Positions 34,423-47,806 of a stretch of 64,000 nucleotides of DNA are shown piece by piece (positions within the stretch are counted from its first letter, which is position 1; each line of letters begins with the position of its first letter). The translations under genes and the position numbers were made by a program. Origin of the DNA: Lutraria lutraria (taxonomy: Eukaryota; Mollusca; Bivalvia; Venerida; Mactridae); contig OZ026846.1 in NCBI GenBank assembly GCA_964023205.1, forward strand, positions 33,500,194-33,564,193. The letters are read 5' to 3'. The notes under the pieces were generated by a model that did no database searches, was not told where the DNA came from, and saw only the letters and a list, made by a program, of their open reading frames with translations.

Positions 34423-35835
34423 TCATGAATCACGATGACCCATGCTCCGAGCAATTCTCATGATGTTGGTTCTGCGGATGAAAAGCTTGATACTACCACA
34501 CTCTTGGTCATGGACTGCAACAGCTTGCTGGACTGTTGCATGTTGGGCGCCATAGCCACCACCCGAGGGTTTTCATGTAACCGTCATCCTTCGATGACTT
34601 CAGTAGCAACCAACATGCGAAAATGGTACCAATAAGTATAAAACATCACGATGTGAGACAAAGCGCAAAAGAGAAGCCAAGATCAAATGTGGAAATCTTT
34701 GTGGCCACAATGATGCAACCAATAATGTTGAATAAGCCTGCAAATGAATATCTGTATTGAGCATGACAGACAAAAGAACACTTAATATTTCAAGAGAAAT
34801 AAAACATGTGCTTAATGAATTTATTTTGCTATTTAACCAGTTAATTCAAAGCCACTTGAAGACATTGACCAGGAATGCGAGGCATGTGACTTAGACCCAG
34901 CGGTCCTGTATATTCTACAGTAAGGGGGCCAATAAAACAGACAGGGTTATTGATAGACTAGCTTCTAATTACACGATCGTTCTTTATATGGCTAATATAT
35001 AGCTACTGTATAGATACTTCAGATGATCCAATGTTTAATTTAATATTTTTTTAAAAAAGTATGTTTATATTAAATGCAAAATATTAAGAATAAGACAGCT
35101 CATTTAATATGATTAAAGAAATTAATTACTCAAGTGAATGCTCCACGCTTCAAACACATTTGCAAATATGTGTACCTCACACCAATTAGTTAGGTCTGGA
35201 TGACTTTGATAAATAAATTAAACAGTCCATTTTGTGAAATTAATACAAACGTATTCTAACACATTTACCTGTTAAATGAAATATTTCTAACCAATATATT
35301 CTCTCAAGCAGTACTGGTATAAACATGGTTTCTTCGAAAGTTATTTTAAAGAATGTAATACAGTCGATTTAAAGTTAAATGAGAACCGTTGTAAACATTT
35401 GCATTTTTCCTAGGTAGATCAGGTTATTTACCGGTTGAAATGACTTTATATTGTAATACTTAAACATAGCAATATCGTAACGCGCCGTAGCTCAGAGGTA
35501 AAGGGTATGCAATATTGTAATTAGTAGCGGCCATTGAATCAGAACTGCCAAAATGTTTTATTTTTTAAAAATTAACATTTAGTATTCAAAACTGCAATTT
35601 CTTTCCGACTTTCAAGAATTACCCTTTAAATTGTAACAATTTACTATTTACTTGAAAAACTGAAACAATATACCTGCAACTGGTAACATCAAATAACAGC
35701 ATCCACCTAAGGCATCACATGTCCCAACCTTATCGTTGTCATTATCATCACATAAACCACGGAAGAAACAAATTAATGTCAGGCACATAATAGAATATGA
35801 TATAGTATGAAGGCCAAAAGCGCGAACATCCAGTT
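34423..35835 (-). pseudogene. Tetraspan gene copy B (exon 1 lost, nonsense mutation)
   Basis: Exon 2 (35674-35835, same 162-nt length as in copy A) is intact and reads ELDVRAFGLHTISYS to GGCCYLMLPVAG. Exon 3 (34423-34737) is shorter than in copy A. Within TM4 the codon after LCLTS is TGA where copy A has GGA, and the tail is rearranged. Sequence equivalent to exon 1 is missing: the flank jumps at about 36224 from a point matching 28980 to one matching 29313, a deletion of about 330 bp. The intron holds about 750 bp not found in copy A. Confidence 0.85.
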
Positions 35836-36910
35836 CTGAAAAAATAAAGTAATCGAACGATTGCAATGCGTTGTAAAGATTCAAAACCCGTCTAAACCCT
35901 TGTTATAGTGTTCTTTGCAAGAACATGTTTTTGCTGCATTGATTCTTGAAACTGACTTCTTAAAATGAAATAATTGTGTTGAGTTTGATAGCAAAATTGA
36001 AGTGTTTCATCAGTGACCCTCGTTCATGTAGAGATATATCTGTTCAAATGATTTTACCCAAATATGTAAACGTGTTGGTCATCAAGATTGATTTCTCTAC
36101 ATAAATAAAGTTTTGACTACATTACTTCACATTTAACAACTTACAATACTAGCATTACAGTAAAAATAAGGTGTTAATATATTACTACATATGAAATAAA
36201 CCAGCTATGCTATTGAAATTCATGAATATGTTTGTTTGAGAGAATCCTACCCAGAGCATTTTCAGTGGGTATGTACGTGTAGGTAGGAAATGTCTTTTTT
36301 ACAATTTATTCTTTACATTGCATCCAAAATACCTGCCGAAATGTTATTTATATATTGCATTATATGTTGGGTGGGCTGTTTTTGGCGAGTTAATTTTTTT
36401 TCTTTAGTGTAACAAAATCATACATAGTCTTTGATATCAATTAAAATAATATTGCCTATAATCATAATCAATATTGCTTCAAAGTCGAACACAGTTGGTT
36501 AATGATTTTAGTTATTTGGCTTATGTGTCATACCCGATTAATTGTTCTACCTAGATAAACAAGTATTTACCAAGTCTGACCTTTTTATCTATAGTACCAC
36601 ACAAACATTGCTGATATTGTAGGCAAACACTTCATGCCCGGTACGTCTTTTATCTAAGTATCTCAAGTGTTTGTCACGAGGGAACACGTATATCTTGATG
36701 TTGTAGTTATCTCACTTTCTCCCTCGACTTGGTAAATTCAGTAATTCACTATTTCCCGGAAAGTAATTAAACAGTACCATGAACATAACTCATAACTTAC
36801 TCTATGACTTTTGTTTTCTTTGAGAGTAAACAGTAGCAATCATTTAGCTATTTTGCAACCATACTTGTAAAGAAAACCAAACTTGTAATAATCATAACAA
36901 AATTTGTTTT

Positions 36911-37214
36911 ATTACAAGAATGATTGCAATGTCAAACCACTCCTGTAACAACCATTCTTGTAATAAAATGTTGAAGTTGAAGTCAGCTTTTACTTTTGCT
37001 CTCATTAACCTACTGATGTGTTCCGCTGCATTGTATTAATTAACACGTGCTAAACATAATTACGTCAATCTCATAGTTAAAATTACCTCCATGTTTCATA
37101 ATCCGTCTGTCCTTATAAATGATACTTGTCATGTATAGGATTATTACAGGACTGGCTTTTATAACAAGAATGGTTGCAATGTCAAACCACTCCTGTAATA
37201 ACCACTCTTGTAAT
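36911..37214. repeat. Paired hairpin repeats upstream of copy B
   Basis: Equivalents of the hairpins at 30001-30298, with one or two substitutions in the arms (36911-36964, 37161-37214). They keep the same spacing relative to the shared 'acctccatgtttcataatcc' flank. Confidence 0.75.
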
Positions 37215-37689
37215 ATGTTTCTTCTTGAAGTCAGCTTAATGAGAGCAAAAGTAAAAGCTTTTAATAATCCTGACAATTTTTATTAACAAGGACAGATGGT
37301 ACATATGAAAAGAAACAACACGATAAAAACGAGTAAGAAACCAGGAAGGAATAATCTTATTGATAACCCAGTGTCACTAAGTACCACAAGTACAAAAGTC
37401 AAAGATGAGGTCAATGTTTATAAGGTCAGAGACTCGAACGAGACAACAAAGATATAACAAAAGATAAGGAAACGAGTGTAAAAGATACAAATCGGAAGGT
37501 TGTTTGTTTTAGCCAACCGTCTTCTTAACGTCTGTAAGATGACACTTTTAAAGAAAATACGATTACGTGTATCTGACTTTAACGACGATAAAGGATTACG
37601 TCTGCATGAAAGTTAAGTTATTGAAGTGTCTCCTTTCAAACGTTAGAAAACACTTTTTGAATAGCGAATTGTTCTCTTTAGAACTGTAA

Positions 37690-37945
37690 TATCCAAACTC
37701 AACCCAGACCAAGAAAAGGAAATGGACCCTGGTTGGACATACCCTAAGGCAAGATGAGGGCAACATTACGCAGCAAACCTAACAATAGAACCCTCGAGGC
37801 AATATAAAGAGAAGTAGATCTAGGGCCACCTGGCACAGAATTCTAGAACAGGAGAAGAGGGAGTGCAGACATAGTTGGCACAACATGGCAAACAAAGCCC
37901 GACAAAGTTGGTGAGAAATTGTGAAAGGCATGCATAATACTCCTT
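37690..37945 (+). pseudogene. RTE-type LINE 3' coding relic, copy B flank
   Basis: More decayed sister of 31433-31628 that reaches further 5'. Frames include GNITQQT-like and GHTLRQ-like wording before a broken basic stretch and a 'MANKAR' equivalent. Confidence 0.6.
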
Positions 37946-39449
37946 ATCGTAGTAAACAGGCAAAGAGGAATAATAATATCAGAACAAACTTTTGATTGAC
38001 AAGGATTGAATTGCCTATCATTACACTATTTCAAAAACAGAACATATTTTCGCTTTATACTATATAGAATGAAACATTAACATCGAGCGAAAATATTGAG
38101 CTCCGTAATGTTTAGAGTTTCCGAATTGTAGATATCCCTTAACTAAACTTAATTAAATATCTTTACTTACTATTATTTTATGTTTCTTCTAAACTCACAA
38201 AATCAGTTACACATCCGCAATACTGCTTACCAGTGATGGTACAAGTAATAGCTCACGTGACCTTTCATGATTTCGACGAATTCAGCATCTGAGCTTTTTT
38301 TTAATAAAACGTACTTTTCGGCAAAATAGTGCAAATTTTCATACAAGCACCAAACTTGGTATGATGATACCTACATGTGTAGGGGTTAATTTAAGACCGC
38401 TGTGGTCACGCTCGGATTCGAACCCACTGTCTCCAGGCTATATGACGTGTATAATAGGAGTGAAAACATATTGTCATCCATCGTTTATGCTCATTATATC
38501 ATTCTTACCGTAAAGAATCGGGTTTATAACCAAACTGGTATACAAAAATAATTTTGACAGTTGTTTAGGTCAAGGGAATATATAGGTTATTGGGGCGGCT
38601 AAATTCTGAAGGTTGAGTTCATCACGTTTAACCCCGACATATGCAATTTTGGTGGTACCTCTAAACATCTTCAATGCTCATTGTAAGAAAATTAGGTTCA
38701 AAGTCTGCTTTAAAGTTTACAGTTCATCGAGTACATAAACATCCGTCTGTCATAGAAGTCAAAATGCACCCGTCGGTTGTACGTGGCACTACTTTCATTT
38801 ACTATAAGTTGAACACACTTCGTTCAATTAATCAGTATTGTTGCAAGTTTAGGTTCGTACACACCTGCATTTTCAAAATGCCTTTTGCGGTTTCAGTATT
38901 TATCTAGGAACCGTGCCTCAGAATTTTGATGCTTGATTTCATTTTAGTCTATTAGCTGGATTCAGGATACGGAATATGTAACGAACATAGGACAATATAA
39001 AACAATCTGAGGAACGGTTCCCTGCATGTATTATTCATTTATAGTAATGTTAAGGCTAATTGTTGTACTATCTAAATACTGAGTAGTTTATATCGTTTGA
39101 AAATTTGTAAAGAATGTTTGATATTGGTTTATAGAAGGCCAGCCAAATCTGCTATTTGTTTCTAATCACTGGCAATAGACTTTATACACTGTATTTATTT
39201 AAGTATATAATTATGGTTTAGGTTTTAAATCTATAAATTGATGAACTTGATGTGACCGGTAATCGAATACCGATACATTAATGAGAGTGCCAAAAACATT
39301 CAATTCCTCAGTGCCGATTATGATGTCGCTCTTGAAATGAAAAAGTATTAAAAGTCCTACATCTCTTAGCAACAGAGAAAGGCGTGAACTACAAAACATA
39401 ATGAGAAGTCGGTCGGATACTCGGCAGGCATTCGAGAAAAAAAGACATT

Positions 39450-42060
39450 TGTTGAACTAGTTACATACATTATTCGAACACAAACATTGTCGGACGAGTG
39501 CCATGGTTCAACTGTCTGAGCAGGCACCTTAGACTGAAACAGTTGTATTCTGAATTAGAACTAGAAAGTCTTATTGACTTTGAAGACAGATACAGGCCCT
39601 GTATTGTTTGCTGCACGTGCTTATGACCCATGAAAACAAATTCAGTGGTAATTTCGTACCAGAAGTCAGTTAATACCAGTACCAAAACCATCTCTTGAAT
39701 TAGTGAGTAAGGTACAATATGGGTCAAATAATGAAGCGCAGATGGAACAGTGCAACACTTAAGTCTCCTTTGCAATAACTCAATTACTTCAGTACAACTG
39801 TCATAGAGGTATTTACCGTACAGCAAATGTCCATCTTCATTCCAAGACAAACGAACCCCTATTTGCTATTTACATTGGCCTTTTGATTTTGTGTAGACAA
39901 AGAAACGCATCTAATTGATATCTTGTTTCAGTGCGGTATATATGTACATAATATAAACTTGTCCTTGAGATGTCCACAATGGTTAGAGGTACTGTTGTAC
40001 AATGATGTTGAGTAGTTTGTTCACCAGTGCTACACCATGGACTCTTCACAACATAATATTGATCACAAATCTGGCTCCACTACGTCAATATCATCATTTC
40101 ATGAGACGGGCATTTCTTTATTTCAATATACGATACGAACGCCGCTGACGGTGAAAAGCAACCACGTTAACTTGTACATTGGTGATAAGCCCGCATCAAT
40201 TGGGGTTCCATCTATACCCGAACAATACACAAGTATATATAATTTTCCAGCATACTTTTCAAAAACTTATCAACCATCTCTATTTCTGATAATTTTCTTG
40301 ACATTGAGACCAGCATTATAAAACAAAATATGTGCTTTGAATATCAATGCCTTCAAAAGGTTTTGATTGCATGTTTTGGGCGGCTTTCCATACCAATGAA
40401 AAGCGAGCGTCCTCGTTTCAACTATCGCTGAATGCCGTCTTACCCATCTTACATGAGCAAGCTCATTCCGTTGCCATCATAAAAACATTCCATCTATAAG
40501 GTCCGGGAAGCCACCAATTCCCTCAATCCATGTCAAGTTCCTCTTGCCAAACAAATTTAGTGTAAATGACAAAATTTCGTTGTTTATGTTTGGTGGTTTG
40601 CACGTTGAAATGGTGCCTATGAAAGTTCTTGGTATTATTTTGAAAGATATTGGGAGGATATCGACACTTACGGTGGCCAATATCGCTACCATGGGTGTGG
40701 CTGAATCAGCCTTTTTGGCAACCAATGTTTCTGGAACACGACTTGCCCACCAGACCACAGCGTGTGCTCCATATAAATTAAAATTTGGTGAATATACGGG
40801 ATAAATCATTAACCGTTCTGAATTTCAATGTCTCTTTATTGAAGACTGGTCTGACATACGAGAAAAGATAAGTTCTCAGATTTAGTTTTGGAACCAGGTT
40901 TTTGCACTGTAGATAATAACACTCGTATTTGTCCAACCATATAGAGAAGCAAACTTTGTACTATACCGGGAAGTACTTGTTCCCTTTATTTTTGCATTAG
41001 ACGATATAAATTATGTTAGTTAGGGTCCTTATTCATCTACATGATATGGCTTTCATAGTTGATAATACTTCTATCTTTCAATAAAAACACAAGGTGTATT
41101 TATTTAGTAGAAAAATAAAGCATGACGTCTGGGGAGTGAAATCTTCAGTAACAATGAAAGCAAACTGTGGTCTTTTTACATCGTTATATATCTTGCCAAA
41201 ATCACCAGTGCGAATTGAATGATGTTTTTGGAGCACGAAGACCATGCTAAACCTCCTTCGCTTTCAAACAACGGCATTTTTAATTATTTTAACTAAGTCG
41301 TAACTCATTCAAGTACTCGAACAAAACGCCACAACCCTAGTAGACGAACCTCTTGCCGATGCTCTGATTTTTGTCGGCGCTTAAAAGCTTCATTTGTAAA
41401 TAAATGTACTAATACTTTAGATGCTGCGAAAACGTTTGATGGCTGCATTACTGATGTTTTTGTGCCATGACTGGTTGCTGCTTTCTAAGACACCCTTGGA
41501 TAAACCGTGTTCGATCTTTATCTTCCTAATTTAAAAAGTACAGCTCGTTGATCAGGTATTAGACAGTTGTTAATAATGGGTTCGAACAAAATTTCAAGCA
41601 ACTGACATAACTTTTTAAAGGTGGATAATAACCCAACGGAGCTACTGGATTTGGTAACAGATTAATGCACTTGGTACTATATTTGGCACGTAAGACCAAA
41701 ATGAGATAACCAACACTGAGCACTACATAAGTTCATTGACCCCATGCACAGATGAAGAAGCTGACACTAGGATATTTGCATATGAAACACGCCGTGGATA
41801 ACGGCTTGAAAAAAGCACGTGGTGAGGGGTTCTGACACAGACATTATAGTTTTTTCAGTGTCTGTTTTCAAAGAAATCAATAATGACACTATTTGGGTGG
41901 AGTTTGGTATTAAAGCAAAAGACTTCAGTTGGTTTCCGGTGCATGAAATTGTCGAAACAATTGGGCAACAGTTTATAAGTTCTCACATTTTTCAACGCAT
42001 TTACCGTGTGTGACACCGTGTCTGCCCTCCGTGAAAAGGCACAAAAAGACTTGTAATGTA
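39450..42060 (+). pseudogene. Decayed member of a multi-copy invertebrate gene family, left copy
   Basis: Unknown function. Broken plus-strand frames in order: HLIDILFQCGIYV (about 39900), HNIDHKSGSTTS and SFHETGISLFQY (40037-40150), LPILHEQAHSVAIIKT (about 40440), YKVREATNSLNP, FGGLHVEM (about 40590), TRLAHQTTACA (about 40750), REANFVLYREVL and FFALDDINYV-like (about 40950), DEEADTRIFAYE (about 41755), DTDIIVFSVSVF (41830), and a terminal AFTVCDTVSALREKAQKD (about 42000). I recall this ordered motif set (DNIDHNPSSTT, SFHGTGISLFQ, FGGLHIEM, EEADTRI, FTGCDT) from abundant uncharacterised proteins in cnidarian and mollusc genomes. More than six frameshifts or stops kill this copy. Confidence 0.6.
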
Positions 42061-44639
42061 ATGTCTATTTACGTATGCAGCCCCGGGGACCCTCCCAATA
42101 AATACGGATGACTTCTATCCTGGAGCAAATAATGGTTAACTAATGCATGCCTAAAACTCCATTAAGGCAAAATAAGTCACGTTCTACACACGACAACTAT
42201 TATTAGGGGGCGGGGGGGGGGGGGGTATTTCACAAAATTCGTTTGAATTTACTTATATACACGTATAAACATACTAAACATATTATGAAAATTAGCTAAG
42301 GTAGTATAATTTATTGGTATTGAGAGTTTTGATAAAAATGTCTTTGATTGAAAAAGAATTTAGCGGCCATTTTGAAAATTTGGCGGCCATCTTGAATCGA
42401 GGCACTTGAACTTTGGCACACAACTTTGGCCTAAATCGTTTCTACATATCATCATGTGGACAATTTGGTACTTGTATGACAATTTGCACTATTTTTTCGT
42501 TATTTACCCCGCTAATAAAACATTTTTAAATCATATTGTGATGTAGTCGGGATTGAGCTTTTTTTGACCAGTCGTTATTGGTTAAGTACTTGGGATTTTC
42601 GTAATTAAACCCGTCTTTAATAATCATCTCCAGCTACAATGCTTCCTGCACGTTTTAGTAAGATCATTACTTCGTAGTCCCATGATTTTGCTTTTAATTT
42701 TCTAGGTTTTGTTTTTGACTAAATGGAAATTGAAAATGTACCACTTTCCCACAATCAGTAACTACACGCGTGAAAATAGCTCTCCCGCTAAGTATGGACA
42801 GCACGACTTGATGTTTATACAGAGATAAGCGCATAAAGAGCGCGATTCCAGACCCCTCTTTTTGAGTGACCCTGATAAAAAGCATTGAACACACAGGGTT
42901 GATAAGTTCTGGGTCCCATAACTAAATTGGTCTTTTTTATTTCGTCTTGTTGACCATTTTAGTTATGGAATTGTCCTCTTACAAAGTCAACAGCTTAAGA
43001 CGCTTGTTCATGCGTCTATTGAATCAGATCAATTTACATGCTTTCCGGAATGCTACGGACTTAATCCAAAGCATTTACGAGGAAAATTTTGAAATTATGG
43101 GTAGTATGAAACATCGGCAAAATATTTGATAACTGTCGGCTGTTGAAGGTATATTTTTGGTCGTATTGATGAATTATACTATATTTAATCGAATTGTACA
43201 CCAGTTTTACGGAAATGTGTGTGTTAAATAGGAAAACGAACGCGACTCAGATTGAGTCGTTTACCTGTTAGCTTTTAAAGAACAAGTGGCTTTGACGATA
43301 AACTGCAATGCAAACGTATCATCGTCAAGGCCCCTTCGACTAAGGGTTGATAGTCTAGGCCCGTATTTACAAACCAACTAATATGAAAGATTATTTAGGA
43401 ATGTTAAAACTATCTTAGTTTTCGCCATTGTTACATTCAGCTCGAATTTGCACAATTCGAGATGATATATAAACATTTTCACTTATTGTTTGGACGACTG
43501 CTATGTCCAGTATAACGATGAAATAAAGTGTTTAACATTCTATTGCCAGATATCGAAAGATGCTGTACAGACATTGACAGTTTATAATTATGGATTATAT
43601 CATTCATTACATATGGAAATATCAGATGCCATTTTTTGTAATTCTGATGTGTTCAACATTTGGACTGGTGATCAGTGTTTTCTTTTTGCAAAAACGTTAT
43701 TTAGTGCAACTACATGTATATACAAATACTGTTTTATATGAACAGGGAATCCATGGACGACTGTGTAAATCTTAAATCTTATGACCTTATATGTTAGTTT
43801 GAAAACAGTGTCTGTATCTTCATAGTTTTTACTCTGAGTGCCCACATCGCGATAAATTTTGTATCAGCTGAAAACACTTCAATATATGACATTGGTGATA
43901 TATCATCAACTATAATTTGAGTAGCCTAGCTTTTGTCCAGCTTGTTGAATACAATGTATTATACAGTTATTGACATTTCTAGTTTTAGAACGACTACTGA
44001 GGGAAGTAATTAGGAATTCGTAGAGGACACGCTTTACTGATGATTTTTCAAATTGATGACCTTGATATTTAACCTTTTTTATTGTGATTCACAATGTTAG
44101 TATCAGAAGAATTTTTTGGAATGGGACAAATGTGAATATATTCAGATTAACTGATATTTATTGTTATCCATTCATACCTAAACCGGGTTTTAGTGGCCGT
44201 TTTTTCTGTGTTGTGTGACCATTTTGTTTATCATTCTGTTGTTGCTGATGGTTGGCAATTTCGATGATTCATCAGCATGGTTGAACACGAAGTTCTACGT
44301 ATATTTTATGCAGTAAATTTTGGTCAAATTTTATGCCTTCTCTACATGTAATTTTGTGACTCTTGTTAAAGTCAATGCACCAAAAGCATTTTGTAGCCAT
44401 AGGGTAAAACCTTATTATAAGTGATTTTAATTGTTTAATTAAGACAATTCCTTGTATTGAATTTCCCTAGCTGTTGACAGCTAGTGCAGTTATTATGTCT
44501 TTTTATAACTAATCTATAGTTAAGAATAATAGCTCAATGATTTTATTGTTTAAAAAACTGACCGGAGGTTTATTAGATAATTTTAACGTTAACTGTCAAA
44601 TAAAACCCCATATTTTTTTCGTTGTCCATTTTTGATTGG

Positions 44640-44860
44640 AAAGCTTGGTATAAAAATTTTGTAACGCGGTTCCTCATTGGTTCGAACCCATTTTAGGGAT
44701 TTTTTTAAAGATGTGTCCTTCCGTGTTAAAGTCACTTTTCAATTTGACTTGATATGTGTTTTATTTATTATCTTGAAAATAAAGAAAATTAAAGGACACA
44801 TCTTTTTGATATTTTAGGTAAGAATTTTGTACTATTTACTTTATGATTTTATTTATTTTG
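44640..44860 (+). repeat. LTR-like patch (possible old solo LTR)
   Basis: The segment 'aataaagaaaattaaaggac' to 'tttttgatattttaggtaag' closely resembles a stretch in the LTRs at 49.4 and 53.1 kb ('aataaattgaggaaaaggac' to 'tttttgttttaggtaagtta'). The duplicate lies at about 59800-60020. It predates the segmental duplication. The borders of the putative LTR could not be set. Confidence 0.4.
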
Positions 44861-45885
44861 TGAAAGTAATTTCATTTTGATAAACTTTTGTTTAAAATTT
44901 CTTGTAATGTTTAACTGTAGTAAACAGTGTGTTAATGTGAACATGTTAATTAAATGGAAATAGTTTTCATTAAATATAGTTACAATTCCAATAAGAGTAA
45001 TAAGTATAATGAATGATAATAATTACTAGATCAACATAAGAAATTATTATTATAACAATAAGATTGACCAAATGTCAAATAAACATAGATCTAGATTTTA
45101 ATCAATAAAGTTTAATAATAAATATTCAGTGCAGAAACAACTATAGAATTTTAACCTTATGGAATATTAATATTGTTTCTGCCTTAATCATTTAAGAAAT
45201 ATATGTTAACTGTATAATACACAGTAAATTGCATACTTTGTATATAATCAATAAAATTAATAAAATGAGTAGTTCTTAACGCCAAAACACATCAGTATGA
45301 CAAAAGATGTGATTTAATAAATCACCAAATATGTAGAATCATAGCTAATATTTACTGCATAAAATATATTTAACATTACTTGTTTACATTATTGGGTATC
45401 AACTGTTTAACAGCTACATGCATATTTATTCATGAAGTTCAAAATAAGGTACACAAAGTGTAAGTTTAGTCCTATATATTTGGATAAACCAAAAATAAAT
45501 AATACGTTACCAGCGCCACTAAGACATAACGTAGTACATTCTTTAAACTAAAATGTTTGTATCAATAAAAACTGCAGCGCTTTAAATAAACAAGTACATT
45601 CTAGTATTTGACAGGATCCTTCTCTGCTAGTCTATGGTAATAATGGTCGAATGTAATGTTGTATCAAGTCGGTACTACCAACAATGCAATTAGAATGACG
45701 GAATATCATGAACTGGGTTTAGTTTGTTATGAACTGAAAGATACTGTTAATGACTTTAAAATTAATATTGTACCAAACAAATGATGAAAGGGATAGGGCA
45801 ATGCAGGATACGTTTGTCCTTATCTTTCATATCATACGATGCATAAAATCAGTCGTAGCAATTTCATATACTGTACAATGGTATC

Positions 45886-47480
45886 TATGGAACAGTATTA
45901 GTACAAAAATTACATTGTGCTTTCTGACATGCGGCCTTGCGTTGTTACGTTGTCCATTCGCACAACTGACATTTCATACTATATTTTGACTTCTATTGTC
46001 CGCGCATTTTTCAGAATGACATCGTAATTATGGGAAATGAATTGATGCATGGTTCGTATATCTGTGCAACATATAATATTTGTACATTGTCCACTCTTTA
46101 TTTGATTGTTCGTATCTAATTTACATCACCTACTTTATGAATTACTGAAATGATAATGTCAACATGTTCATGTTACAAATGTTAAATAGAAGCATGCCAC
46201 ACGTACAACGTAAGCAAGCAAAATGCCTAATGTCATAATTTGTACCACGAATTATGACACTGGGTGGCGCTAGCTGTTCTTAACATCGGCAATTATCGGA
46301 AGAAGGCGCAAATTATAATGCGAAACTAAAGCTGGCCTTACAAAAGTTGTGTCCCATTCTAAGTCATCAATATATTGTTATAACGTAAGGCAGGGAACCA
46401 TTGTTCTTTGCAGGTCTTTGCCGCTATATCCGAATATTGTAAACATTTTCGCCAAGAAATACTTTAAACAGTCTTACTATACCGTATATGTACATTCCCT
46501 GAATATAATTATAGTCATATCAAAAGGTAAGTCACACGTCTATATTCAAAATATGATACAAGGATGCTGCTGGTAGTTGTATTTAGTTAATAAAACACAA
46601 CTACCTGGATACTGTAAGTGCTTGGGTAATAAACTTGTACTGGCATGAGAACAGTTCCCGGACAGTATATAGTTACCGTATCATCAAGTGACATGTTCCC
46701 GACATAGTAAATTTCCCAAGCTATTTTTAGAATCGTGTTATTTTTATGAATCGTTTCGGACCTACTTGATTGTCAGCGAACGTCACGTCATTTCTCTACT
46801 GAAAACTGGGTCCCGTTCCATGTTGCAGTGCAACAAAGGCTTTGTACACACAAGTCAACGAGTACCAGTTTACTTCAGAGTCTATGTCGCCGTTTGCATA
46901 ATTTCGTATTATTTTTTATTTCGTAGTTTTGCGTTAATAAGTATTTAAAACATAATTTTGTACTAATGTCAAAAATGAACATACACATTTAATGAATTTG
47001 AAGTTGTTGTAAAATAATCAGTTGTCGAATAGCGAGTACTCATAAACGATGTTACTTCGTTAATTTCCGTACCCGTGTTACTTCAGAGTTGTTCCCCTTG
47101 AAACGAAATGACAGAATTTTTTTCTGACGAAAATATTTTAAGGCGATACTAACCAACATAACACAATGAAACCCCCAAAAACAATAGCAAAACTTTCGAC
47201 GACAAAACACACAATTAGCAATTTCAGAAGATGGATGTTAAAATATGAATGTAATAACGAAAGATAAAATAACAAATGCATGAATGTGAAATGTAACTAC
47301 GTTGGATGTAAATATAAACATTGAACAAAGCAAGACCACATGATGAAAAGTCTGTACTAATGCGTGAATAAAAATGTAAGAATGTAATATGCAACGTTTG
47401 GATGTAAAAATATGCACGTAAAAAAGCAAGACGGCATGTCAGAAGGCACAGTGTAATTTTTGTACTAATACTGTTCCATA
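45886..47480. mobile_element. Non-autonomous DNA transposon with about 65-bp inverted ends
   Basis: The left end tatggaacagtattagtaca continues through 'ttacattgtgctttctgacatgc', and the right end is its inverse with a handful of mismatches over about 65 bases. The flanks are ggtatc at 45880-45885 and 47481-47486, while the duplicate locus has a single ggtatc (61042-61047), so the ends and the target duplication are directly visible. A 4-bp reading (gtat with element ctatgg) is also possible because of the palindromic edge. The 1595-bp inside has only short frames (75 and 86 residues, no resemblance recognised), so no transposase of its own. The superfamily is unresolved. Confidence 0.88.
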
Positions 47481-47806
47481 GGTATCAAATAAAATATTAT
47501 TCATTTCACGAACCGTTCAATATCTAGCCTAACATTGAAGTTTTCATACATTTGAGTTGATTCATCACATGAATGATTATTTATCATACTGATCAAGAAC
47601 AGCTACGAATCCATACTAAGATATTGAAAATCGTCCGTCCGTCCACAAGGATCGAACATATGTAATTATATGTAATGAATTCTATTCTAAGGAAAAAATG
47701 TGGAACTTCCGATATGAAAGTGCAACATCAAAAATATATATATATTTATAATAACTACAATCGTGTAATTGACAGACACAAATTTTTGAATGTTCATGTG
47801 TTGTGC

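Noticed and set aside
35483..35515. tRNA-like start 'gccgtagctcagaggtaaag'
   Set aside because: Only an A-box/D-arm resemblance is present. No anticodon arm or T arm follows.
39470..39850. 126-residue minus frame (and 54648-55028)
   Set aside because: It is antisense to the decayed multi-copy family gene on the plus strand, whose motifs continue on both sides.
42694..43775. Small frames at 42694, 42947, 43490 and 43590 conserved with 57856-58937
   Set aside because: Conservation only reflects the recent duplication. Silent and non-silent changes are too few to judge and no family resemblance was seen.
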